Assembly (NCBI RefSeq): GCF_000733945.1
Contig: NZ_JPOL01000002.1
Coordinates: forward strand, 444,001-508,000
Length of the DNA: 64,000 bases
Source: Flavimarina sp. Hel_I_48
GTDB taxonomy: Bacteria > Bacteroidota > Bacteroidia > Flavobacteriales > Flavobacteriaceae
Direction: 5' to 3'
The notes under the pieces were generated by a model. That model was not told where the DNA came from, ran no database searches, and was given only the letters and a program-made list of their open reading frames with translations. The position numbers and the translations under genes were made by a program. Below are positions 26,982 to 35,351 of the stretch, piece after piece (position 1 is the stretch's first letter; every line of letters starts with the position of its first letter).

Positions 26982-29966
26982 ATGTTAAAAAAACTATTCC
27001 TTTCGGGGAGTTTTCTCTTTTGTGGCTTTATGCTGCAAGCCCAGGATTACTTTCCTAAAAATGACGGCGTAAGTACAGACAACAACAATTACACTGTATT
27101 TAGGAACGCCACCCTGCACCTCAACCCTTCGGAAACCGTTGAAAACGGTATGCTCATTGTTCAAAAAGGCAAGATTACCGCCGCTGGAAAATCAGTTTCC
27201 ATACCAGAACATGCCGTAGTTATTGATGCTACGGGCAAGCATATTTACCCTTCTTTTATAGAAACTTATTCCGGTTTTGGTATCGAAAAGCCAAAAAGCG
27301 AAAGCAATGGCCGCAGTCCACAATACGAAGCAACCCGCGAAGGGTATTACTGGAATGATCACATTAGATCTGAAACCAATGCCATTGACGATTTTAAATA
27401 CGATAACAAAGCCGCAGAGGCGATGCTTAAAGCGGGTTTTGGCACCGTGCAAACCCATAAAGAAGACGGTATCGCACGAGGTACCGGCTTGTTGGTGGCA
27501 CTCAATGAGCAGGGAACTGCGGCAGATCGTTTGCTCAATGTAGGTTCTGCCCAGTTTTTTTCCTTTGAAAAAAGCAATTTATCAGACCAGTCTTACCCCG
27601 GTTCTATCATGGGTGCAACGGCGCTGATAAGACAGGTTTTTGAAGATGCAAATTGGTATAAAGAGGGCAACGTCCCTACCCGTGACCTATCCCTTGAAGC
27701 CTTGAACGCCAATATGGGTATACCGCAAATTTTTAAGGGAGACGGTTTGTATGATGACCTGCGCATCGCCAGTCTTGCGAAAGAAATTGAAGTGCCCTTC
27801 ATTATCGTGGGTGGCGGGGACGAATATTTACGTATCGACGAGCTTAAAGAAACCGGAGCGCAATATATCCTGCCTATCAACTTTCCCGAAGCCTATGACG
27901 TTGAAGACCCATATCAGGCCAGTTATGTTTCCCTAAGTCAAATGCTGGAATGGAACCAGGCCCCTACCAATCCCGCAAAATTACAGGAAGCAGGACTTAC
28001 ATTTGCATTGACCACTAATGGGTTAAAATCTCCTGACAAGTTCATGGAAATGCTTCAGAAAGCTATGAAATATGGCCTTACCGAACAACAAGCATTGGCT
28101 TCACTGACTACTGTTCCTGCAAAATTGTTAGGTCAGGACGATAAAATTGGTAGTTTAAAAAAAGGTGTCTGGGCCAACTTTTTAGTCACTTCAGGACCTA
28201 TTTTTGATAAGGAAACCGTACTTTATGAAAATTGGGTACAGGGAAATAAAAATATCATCAAAGATGCCAGTACGAAAGATATAGATGGCAGCTATGCACT
28301 AACCATAGGTGATCAAAAATACACCCTTGAGCTTTCAAAATCCACCGAAAAACCAAGCGTAACCGTTAAACAGGGAGACACTAAATTAGGCTCTAAAATT
28401 ACCTATTCAGACGGCTGGCTCAATGTGACTTTTACCACTCCAGATACAGCAGAGAAAAAATACATAAGGCTAATTGCCCAGACAGATCAGGAGCCGTTAA
28501 GCGGAAAAGCAATTTTAGCAGACGGAACAGAAACCCGGTTTACTGCCACACCTACCGGTACCACTGTTGCTTCATCATCTGACACGGAGGAAGATAAAGA
28601 GGAAGAAAAGGAAGAAATGGATACGCCGAAAGTAATGCCCCTCACCTATCCTGATGTTGCGTACGGTTTTGAGACTCAACCCAAAGCGGAAACCCTTCTT
28701 TTTCAAAACGCCACTGTGTGGACAGGAGAAGATGAGGAAGCCCTGGAAAATACAGATGTACTTATCAAAAATGGAAAAATAAGTGCTATTGGCAAAGGCC
28801 TTTCTGCCGGTAATGCACGGGTCATTGATGCCACTGGCAAATACCTTACCGCCGGTATCGTAGATGAGCATTCCCATATCGCCGCTTTTGACATTAACGA
28901 ATCTGGGCAAAATTCTTCAGCAGAAGTGCGCATGAAAGATGCAGTCAATCCAGATGACATTGATATTTACCGTGACCTTGCCGGTGGGGTAACCACCATT
29001 CAGCTATTGCACGGTTCGGCGAATCCCATAGGCGGGCAATCTGCCGTTATGAAGCTTAAATGGGGCGCTTCCATAGATGAAATGGTGCTAGATGATATTA
29101 AATTTATAAAGTTTGCCCTGGGTGAAAACGTAAAACAATCCAACTGGGGAAGTTTCAGCCGTTTTCCACAGACGCGTATGGGCGTGCAGCAGTTGTATAT
29201 GGATTACTTTCAGCGTGCCAGGGAATATGAAGCCAAAAAGAAAAGTGGCAAACCGTACCGGAAGGATTACGAGATGGAAACCCTGGTGGATATTCTTAAC
29301 GGAGAGCGTTTCATCAGCTCGCACAGTTACATTCAAAGCGAGATCAACATGCTGATGAAAGTAGCCGAAGATTTTGGTTTTCGAATCAACACCTTTACCC
29401 ATATTCTTGAAGGCTACAAAGTGGCTGATAAAATGAAGGAACATGGCGTTGCCGGTTCTACATTTAGTGACTGGTGGGCCTATAAATATGAGGTGAACGA
29501 TGCGATCCCTTACAATGCCGCAATTATGTGGAGCCAGGGCGTACTTACGGGAATCAACAGCGACGATGCAGAAATGTCCCGCAGATTGAACCAGGAAGCG
29601 GCAAAAACCATGAAATATGGTGGTGTTCCTGAAATGGAAGCCTGGAAGTTCGTCACCCTTAACCCTGCAAAAATGCTTCATATTGACGATCGCGTGGGCA
29701 GTATTAAAAAAGGTAAGGATGCAGATGTCGTCCTTTGGTCCACAAACCCGATGTCTGTAAGTGCCGTAGCGGAAAAAACACTCATAGAAGGCGTTGTTTA
29801 CTTTGATATAGAACGCGACAAAAAGCTCAAAGAAGAAGTCATGCAAAAGAAGAACGAACTCACCAGCATGATGATCGCGGCAAAGAACAAAGGTCTTAAA
29901 ACACAACCCGCGAAAAAAGAAGAAAAGCAGCGCATGGACTGTGAAACCCTAGAAACTATCAATTGA
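26982..29966 (+). CDS. Exported tandem amidohydrolase-domain protein
   Basis: About 994 residues from the ATG at 26982, which starts a good signal peptide (MLKKLFLSGSFLFCGFMLQAQ). A longer frame from 26940 is less likely. It has two imidazolonepropionase-like amidohydrolase modules. The first (about 35-480) lacks the metal-binding HxH, reading HIYPSFIETYSG where catalytic members have GxIDxHxH. The second (from about 600) keeps it in IVDEHSHI, around residue 630. An acidic linker, rich in Glu, lies between them. Probably periplasmic. Substrate unknown, though relatives are annotated as Xaa-Pro-type or imidazolonepropionase-like hydrolases. Confidence 0.85.
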   Translation: MLKKLFLSGSFLFCGFMLQAQDYFPKNDGVSTDNNNYTVFRNATLHLNPSETVENGMLIVQKGKITAAGKSVSIPEHAVVIDATGKHIYPSFIETYSGFGIEKPKSESNGRSPQYEATREGYYWNDHIRSETNAIDDFKYDNKAAEAMLKAGFGTVQTHKEDGIARGTGLLVALNEQGTAADRLLNVGSAQFFSFEKSNLSDQSYPGSIMGATALIRQVFEDANWYKEGNVPTRDLSLEALNANMGIPQIFKGDGLYDDLRIASLAKEIEVPFIIVGGGDEYLRIDELKETGAQYILPINFPEAYDVEDPYQASYVSLSQMLEWNQAPTNPAKLQEAGLTFALTTNGLKSPDKFMEMLQKAMKYGLTEQQALASLTTVPAKLLGQDDKIGSLKKGVWANFLVTSGPIFDKETVLYENWVQGNKNIIKDASTKDIDGSYALTIGDQKYTLELSKSTEKPSVTVKQGDTKLGSKITYSDGWLNVTFTTPDTAEKKYIRLIAQTDQEPLSGKAILADGTETRFTATPTGTTVASSSDTEEDKEEEKEEMDTPKVMPLTYPDVAYGFETQPKAETLLFQNATVWTGEDEEALENTDVLIKNGKISAIGKGLSAGNARVIDATGKYLTAGIVDEHSHIAAFDINESGQNSSAEVRMKDAVNPDDIDIYRDLAGGVTTIQLLHGSANPIGGQSAVMKLKWGASIDEMVLDDIKFIKFALGENVKQSNWGSFSRFPQTRMGVQQLYMDYFQRAREYEAKKKSGKPYRKDYEMETLVDILNGERFISSHSYIQSEINMLMKVAEDFGFRINTFTHILEGYKVADKMKEHGVAGSTFSDWWAYKYEVNDAIPYNAAIMWSQGVLTGINSDDAEMSRRLNQEAAKTMKYGGVPEMEAWKFVTLNPAKMLHIDDRVGSIKKGKDADVVLWSTNPMSVSAVAEKTLIEGVVYFDIERDKKLKEEVMQKKNELTSMMIAAKNKGLKTQPAKKEEKQRMDCETLETIN

Positions 29967-29967
29967 T

Positions 29968-31257
29968 ATGAAAAATATTAGAATTATACTAATTGCTTTC
30001 CTTATTGCCATCAACGCTTCGGCACAGCAAACACCCGCACCGCAGCATAAAGGCGAGATTACCCTTAAAGGAGGTACCGCGCATATAGGCAATGGAAAAG
30101 TGATCGAGAACAGCATCATTTTTATTGAGGATGGAAAGATAACCGGAGTTTATGATGCAAAGAGCACTACGATGGAGCCTAAAGGCGAGGTCATAGATGT
30201 TACCGGAAAGCATATATATCCCGGCTTTATTGCAGCAGATACCACTTTAGGACTGGTAGAGATCAGCGCCGTTCGCGCTACCGAAGATCAGGACGAAATA
30301 GGAGAATTCAATCCTCATATTGAAGCTATTATCGCCTATAATGCGGAGTCCAAAGTGGTGGAAAGCATGCGGCCCAATGGTGTGCTTATTGCTCAGACCG
30401 TTCCGCAGGGCGGGACCATAAGTGGTACATCATCTGTAGTGCAACTTGACGCGTGGAATTGGGAAGATGCCGTAGTGGAACGCGGCGACGGAGTTCACCT
30501 CAACTGGCCCAGTAGTTTTAAGCGTGGCCGCTGGTGGTTGGGCGAAGAACCTGGTTATAGCCCCAATAAAAGCTATACGGAAGATATAACGGAAATCAAA
30601 GATTTTATTAAACAATCCAGTGCCTACAGCGGTGGTGAGAATGACGTCACCAACCTGACATATGGTGCCATGAAATCCATTTTAGATGGAGACAACAACC
30701 TGTATATCCATGTAGACGGGGAGAAGGAAATACTGGATGTCCTCCGTTTCAAAACGGAAATGAATCTGGATCATGTAGTCCTGGTAGGTGCTTACCGCGG
30801 TTATAAAATTGCAGATGAAATAGCTAAGGCTAACGTTCCTGTAATTCTTGCCCGCGTGCACAGCTTGCCCGGTGCGGAAGATGATGATTATGACGTTTCT
30901 TTTAAAATGGCAAAAACACTTAGCGATGCCGGTGTACTGGTAGCCCTGGGAAATAGCGGTGAATACTGGCAATCCAGAAATATACCTTTCTACGCAGGTC
31001 AGATAACCGCGTACGGTATGTCTTTTGAGGATGCCCTTAGCCTGATTACCTTGAATACAGCAAAGATTATGGGGATTGATGCTACCTTAGGTTCCCTGGA
31101 AGAAGGCAAAGATGCAACCCTGTTTGTTAGCACGGGAAATGCGCTGGAAATGAAAGGCAATAATGTGGAAAAAGCCATGATCAAAGGCAGAAACATAAGC
31201 TTGGAATCACACCAGACAGAACTTTGGAAACGTTATATGGAAAAATATAGCAGGTAA
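29968..31257 (+). CDS. Exported amidohydrolase-like protein lacking the HxH motif
   Basis: A 429-residue protein with a signal peptide ending INASAQQ. The start codon lies one base after the stop of the tandem protein, so translation is coupled. It resembles the first, degenerate module of that protein: GKHIYPGFIAADTTLGLVEI replaces the metal site, while the C-terminal GMSFEDALSLITLNTAKIMGID and LGSLEEGKDATLFV are preserved. It may be a non-catalytic partner of the tandem enzyme in the periplasm. Confidence 0.85.
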   Translation: MKNIRIILIAFLIAINASAQQTPAPQHKGEITLKGGTAHIGNGKVIENSIIFIEDGKITGVYDAKSTTMEPKGEVIDVTGKHIYPGFIAADTTLGLVEISAVRATEDQDEIGEFNPHIEAIIAYNAESKVVESMRPNGVLIAQTVPQGGTISGTSSVVQLDAWNWEDAVVERGDGVHLNWPSSFKRGRWWLGEEPGYSPNKSYTEDITEIKDFIKQSSAYSGGENDVTNLTYGAMKSILDGDNNLYIHVDGEKEILDVLRFKTEMNLDHVVLVGAYRGYKIADEIAKANVPVILARVHSLPGAEDDDYDVSFKMAKTLSDAGVLVALGNSGEYWQSRNIPFYAGQITAYGMSFEDALSLITLNTAKIMGIDATLGSLEEGKDATLFVSTGNALEMKGNNVEKAMIKGRNISLESHQTELWKRYMEKYSR

Positions 31258-31276
31258 CACTTCTGGAAAATCTCTT

Positions 31277-31323
31277 AAAAAGTCGGTGTAGGAACTATTT
31301 ATAGGCCTTACACCGACTTTTTT
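31277..31323 (+). terminator. Rho-independent terminator after the amidohydrolase pair
   Basis: AAAAAGTCGGTGTA (31277-31290) and TACACCGACTTTTT (31309-31322) form a perfect 14-base stem ending in a T-run. Confidence 0.88.
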
Positions 31324-31459
31324 GATTTTGCAGACCTTTTAAACAAATAGAATATATGGTTTTCAACCAGAAAACGCTGAAATGAAAACATATAGATTTA
31401 ATAATAAAATCAGATATAAGTGTTCCCTTTTGAGGGTTAGGGGGAATAATATAATTCCG

Positions 31460-31467
31460 TAATTTTG
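31460..31467 (+). promoter_or_regulatory. -7 element of mnmE
   Basis: TAATTTTG matches TAnnTTTG and ends five bases before the ATG, suggesting a leaderless or nearly leaderless transcript. Confidence 0.45.
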
Positions 31468-31472
31468 TTGCC

Positions 31473-32906
31473 ATGCACATTCAAGATACCATTACTGCAC
31501 TGGCCACCGCCTCTGGCGCAGGAGCGATTGCCATCATACGTGTTTCCGGAGAACGCGCTCTGGAAATTGTGGATTCTATTTTCAGCACTAAAAGTGGTAA
31601 ATCTTTAATTAAACAAGATTCGCACACGCTACATTTGGGCAACATTCATGATGAGAACCGAATTATTGATGAAGCGCTGGTTTCGCTTTTTAAAGGAACC
31701 CGATCCTACACTGGCGAACCTACCGTAGAAATTTCCTGTCATGGGAGTCCATACATTCAACAGGAGATTTTGCAATTGTTACTTCGGAAGGGCTGCCGGG
31801 CAGCAAAAGCCGGTGAATTTACACTACGTGCATTTATCAACGGAAAAATGGATCTGAGTCAGGCAGAAGCGGTCGCGGATCTTATTGCCAGTGACAATGC
31901 CGGTGCCCATCAAATTGCGATGCAACAAATGCGTGGTGGTTTTAGTGCAGAAATAGCCAGTTTAAGGCAGGAATTGCTTGATTTTGCTTCCCTCATCGAA
32001 CTTGAGCTCGACTTTGCCGAAGAAGATGTAGAATTTGCGAATAGGGAGGAATTCCAGCTTTTGATCTCTAAAATCAGCCGTGTCTTAAAACGCCTTATCG
32101 ATTCGTTTGCTACCGGTAACGTAATCAAAAACGGCATTCCTGTATCCATTGTGGGCGAACCCAATGTGGGCAAATCCACATTACTCAACGCATTGCTCAA
32201 CGAAGAGCGTGCCATTGTAAGCGATATTGCGGGGACGACACGCGATTCCATTGAAGATGAGCTATCCATAGGAGGAATTGGTTTTCGCTTTATAGATACC
32301 GCTGGTATACGGGAAACCACAGACGTTATTGAAGGACTGGGAATAAAGAAAACCTTTGAAAAAATAAGTCAGGCGCAAGTGGTACTTTACCTGATCAATT
32401 CCCCCTCAGCCTTCGGTAGCTCTCCTAAAGGGAAAGCATTTGCTGAACTACGCCTGGAAGTTGAAAAGATTAAAAACCGTTTTCCCGATAAACCTTTAGT
32501 ACTTGTTGCCAATAAAATCGATAACCTGAGCGAAACCGAACGGCATACGATCAACAACCAACTTTCTGAATTGATACCTGAAAAATCAAAGTCGAGGGTG
32601 TCACTTATTTCTGCTAAGACCGGAACAGGTGTTGATGCGCTCAAAGAACAATTGCTTCAATTTGTAAATACGGGCGCATTACGCAATAATGAAACACTCG
32701 TAACTAATTCCCGACACTACGATGCACTTCTGAAAGCCTTGGAAGAAATCGAAAAAGTGCAGGAAGGTATTAATATGGGACTTTCCGGCGACTTAATGGC
32801 CATTGATATCAGGGAGGCTTTATATCATTTTGGGGAAATTACCGGGCAGGTGACTAATGATGAATTGCTGGGTAATATTTTTGCTAATTTTTGTATCGGG
32901 AAGTAA
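31473..32906 (+). CDS. mnmE: tRNA uridine-5-carboxymethylaminomethyl modification GTPase
   Basis: A 477-residue GTPase which, with MnmG, modifies U34 of tRNAs. The N-terminal tetrahydrofolate-binding domain starts DTITALATASGAGAIAIIRVSG. The inserted G domain has GEPNVGKS at 228-235, DIAGTTRDSIE, DTAGI and NKID. The C-terminus ends FCIGK, the family's CxGK motif. Standard length. Confidence 0.97.
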   Translation: MHIQDTITALATASGAGAIAIIRVSGERALEIVDSIFSTKSGKSLIKQDSHTLHLGNIHDENRIIDEALVSLFKGTRSYTGEPTVEISCHGSPYIQQEILQLLLRKGCRAAKAGEFTLRAFINGKMDLSQAEAVADLIASDNAGAHQIAMQQMRGGFSAEIASLRQELLDFASLIELELDFAEEDVEFANREEFQLLISKISRVLKRLIDSFATGNVIKNGIPVSIVGEPNVGKSTLLNALLNEERAIVSDIAGTTRDSIEDELSIGGIGFRFIDTAGIRETTDVIEGLGIKKTFEKISQAQVVLYLINSPSAFGSSPKGKAFAELRLEVEKIKNRFPDKPLVLVANKIDNLSETERHTINNQLSELIPEKSKSRVSLISAKTGTGVDALKEQLLQFVNTGALRNNETLVTNSRHYDALLKALEEIEKVQEGINMGLSGDLMAIDIREALYHFGEITGQVTNDELLGNIFANFCIGK

Positions 32907-32939
32907 TAAAACATTCAGCACCTACAAATAGTAAATACC

Positions 32940-33707
32940 TTAAAATTTCCTGTACTTCGAGAGCAACACATAAAAGCAGCCATAAGCAATAAATCCCAAA
33001 GCGGTAAGTGCCATAAAAATTCGGCCTAAAAGTGATTGATCCATAACCTGGAAAGCATCTTTTATTCCCTTTATCTCATGATTTCCGGTATAGATCCCTG
33101 CCCGCAGAAAGAAGAACGCAATAATAACCACAATAAATGCGCGAGAATAAAAACCAAATTTCCCCAGGAATCGAATAAATTTTGAGCCCTTTTGATGTTC
33201 AAAGTGAAATTGATCTAACAGCGGACCTTTAAAAACGCCTATGACCAAAATGATGCCCTGTATCGCAAGAATAACCCCAACGGCTATGAATAGGTAGGAA
33301 ATGGTTTTAAAATCAAAAAAAACCAGATAACTTGAGCTTTTACCGCCGCTACTTACAAAAGTAAATAAATGGTAAAAAGATAATAGTGCAACAAAAACGT
33401 AGACTAATCCGGTAGTAAATAGCCCAAATCGCTGTGCTTTAGCCTTTTTGTCATCCCCTATATCTTCAGGATCTTTAAACGCCTGATAAAACATCCAGTA
33501 CGAGTAACAAAGCAACCCCAATCCTACTAAAGCCAGGAGTACGTTTCCAAAGATTTGCTTTTCTAAAAACTTTAAGGCTTGATTTGTACCAGAACTTTCT
33601 CCTCCCAGGTTTAAAGCTGACAAGAGGGAAAGTATACCGATAATTATATAAATCAAGCCCTTGGCTATGAAACCAATAATTGCAATAAACTGAAATTTTT
33701 TCTTCAA
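32940..33707 (-). CDS. DUF1206 integral membrane protein
   Basis: About 255 residues and six hydrophobic segments arranged as three repeats of two, as in DUF1206: near the N-terminus IGFIAKGLIYIIIG, in the middle FGLFTTGLVYVFVALLSF, and later FGFYSRAFIVVIIAFFFL. The frame is open to a TTG at 33734, but that codon overlaps an exact -7 element (33732-33739), so transcripts would start after it. The next in-frame candidate, TTG at 33707 (LKKKFQFIAI), is preferred. Function unknown. Confidence 0.78.
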   Translation of the reverse strand: MKKKFQFIAIIGFIAKGLIYIIIGILSLLSALNLGGESSGTNQALKFLEKQIFGNVLLALVGLGLLCYSYWMFYQAFKDPEDIGDDKKAKAQRFGLFTTGLVYVFVALLSFYHLFTFVSSGGKSSSYLVFFDFKTISYLFIAVGVILAIQGIILVIGVFKGPLLDQFHFEHQKGSKFIRFLGKFGFYSRAFIVVIIAFFFLRAGIYTGNHEIKGIKDAFQVMDQSLLGRIFMALTALGFIAYGCFYVLLSKYRKF

Positions 33708-33731
33708 AATAAGATGTTGTGTTGGGCAGGT

Positions 33732-33739
33732 CAAAGATA
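33732..33739 (-). promoter_or_regulatory. -7 element of the DUF1206 gene
   Basis: TATCTTTG on the minus strand. It overlaps the first possible start codon of the downstream gene and so decides in favour of the shorter protein. Confidence 0.45.
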
Positions 33740-33921
33740 CATGGATTGCATCGGTTATTTGTAAATACTGCTCTAGTTCTTTTCTCAGGAGCTTTTGATA
33801 AAAATAGCAGTGCAGATTCTTTTTGAGAGATTAATGAAATACGGTGCAGGTTAGAATAAGATTTTTAAAGAAATACATTAATCTTTACGACCAACTGATT
33901 TAAACTTACTTGAATTATAAA

Positions 33922-33952
33922 TAAAAAACCATGTCAATTGCATGACATGGTT
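33922..33952 (-). terminator. Terminator of the zinc alcohol dehydrogenase gene
   Basis: AACCATGTCA (33927-33936) and TGACATGGTT (33943-33952) form a 10-base stem. On the minus strand it is followed by TTTTTTATTT-like sequence. Confidence 0.82.
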
Positions 33953-34001
33953 CTCATAAAATTCTATCAAAATAACTAAATCTTTTAAGCTACTCCACTA
34001 A

Positions 34002-35150
34002 TTAAGGAGTAAGTACTACCTTGACACAATTGTCCTCTTTATTTCTAAATTTTTTGTAAGCCTCTGGTGCATCATCTAACTTCATTCTATGAGTTATGAT
34101 AAAGGACGGATCTATTTTTCCTTCTTCCACCTTCTTTAGAAGGGGTTCTAAATAATGTTGCATATGCGTCTGTCCCATTTTTAGATTTAGGGATTTGTTC
34201 ATGGCAATACCTAGTGGCAAGCCATCAACTTTTCCTACATAAACACCAGGAATTGAAACATTTCCAGCTTTTTTACAGCTTTTGAATATTTGAGCTAAAG
34301 CATCTGGTTGCGCTTTTGATAGGTTTTTGTTGAAACCTTCCGTTCCATGTGCCTCTGCGCCCACGCAATCAATACAGCAATCCGGACCTTTACCATTCGT
34401 CATTTCCATAAGAAGCTGATAGACCTGGTCTGCATCTACAGTTCTAATAAGTTCCACATTACTGCTCCTTTCGGCCATATCCAGTCGCTCTTTTACAACG
34501 TCTATTGCAATAACACGTTCTGCACCTAGCATCCATGCACTCTGTATGGCAAACTGACCTACAGGACCACATCCCCATATTGCTACGGTATCGCCCCTTT
34601 TTATATTGGCATTTTCCGCACCCATATATCCTGTTGGAAAAATATCGGAAAGAAATAAAACCTTATCATCGCTCAAAGATTCAGGAACTTTAATAGGGCC
34701 CACATCCGCGTAAGGGACTCTTACATATTCCGCCTGCCCACCTGCAAAACCACCTAGCATATGCGAAAATCCAAACAGTCCCGATATGGAGTGACCCAAA
34801 TTTTCTTTACATAACTCATCATTGGGATTTGAATTGTCACACAAAGAGAACAGATCATCATTACAATAATCGCAATTTCCACATGCAATTGTAAAAGGGA
34901 TCACCACCCGATCCCCTTTTTTAAACTTCTTTACCTCAGAACCTAATTCAACAACCTCACCCATAAATTCATGACCTAAAACATCCCCTTCATGCATAGT
35001 GGGCATAAGACCTCCATAAATGTGAAGATCAGAGCCACAAATTGCGGTAGAGGTCACTTTAATAATAATATCCGTTGGTTCTTGGATTTTAGGATCAGGG
35101 ACAGTATTAACCTGTACCTTCTCCTTACCTTCATAACATAGTGCTTTCAT
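34002..35150 (-). CDS. Zinc-dependent alcohol dehydrogenase, formaldehyde dehydrogenase-like group
   Basis: A 382-residue MDR-family enzyme. The catalytic zinc ligands C38, H60 and E61 ([15 protein letters not shown]) and the four structural-zinc cysteines (90, 93, 96, 104) are intact. The Rossmann loop is [12 protein letters not shown]. The long insert after the structural zinc ([24 protein letters not shown]) and the DCVGAEAHG segment put it near the glutathione-independent formaldehyde dehydrogenase-like proteins. Formaldehyde activity is suggested by the hexulose phosphate synthase pair 3 kb away but not shown. It has its own terminator and is divergent from the UvrA-like gene. Confidence 0.82.
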   Translation of the reverse strand: MKALCYEGKEKVQVNTVPDPKIQEPTDIIIKVTSTAICGSDLHIYGGLMPTMHEGDVLGHEFMGEVVELGSEVKKFKKGDRVVIPFTIACGNCDYCNDDLFSLCDNSNPNDELCKENLGHSISGLFGFSHMLGGFAGGQAEYVRVPYADVGPIKVPESLSDDKVLFLSDIFPTGYMGAENANIKRGDTVAIWGCGPVGQFAIQSAWMLGAERVIAIDVVKERLDMAERSSNVELIRTVDADQVYQLLMEMTNGKGPDCCIDCVGAEAHGTEGFNKNLSKAQPDALAQIFKSCKKAGNVSIPGVYVGKVDGLPLGIAMNKSLNLKMGQTHMQHYLEPLLKKVEEGKIDPSFIITHRMKLDDAPEAYKKFRNKEDNCVKVVLTP

Positions 35151-35351
35151 AGTTGGATTTTTTATTTAGTTTCAGTCAAGTTAGTATTATAATATATCAT
35201 TAATAACAATTAAATATTTTTTAACTTGTTTTTATAGTTAATTCTTACCCTGTTTCATAAATCCCTATAAACAGTATAAATCCTTTTAAAACCTCTTGTT
35301 TTATTAAGAAATCGGGGCATCTTGGTATATTTTTTGACTAATGTTGGACCT

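Noticed and set aside
29088..29906. A 272-codon minus-strand frame
   Set aside because: It is fully antisense to the conserved second module of the amidohydrolase gene and shows no protein family features.
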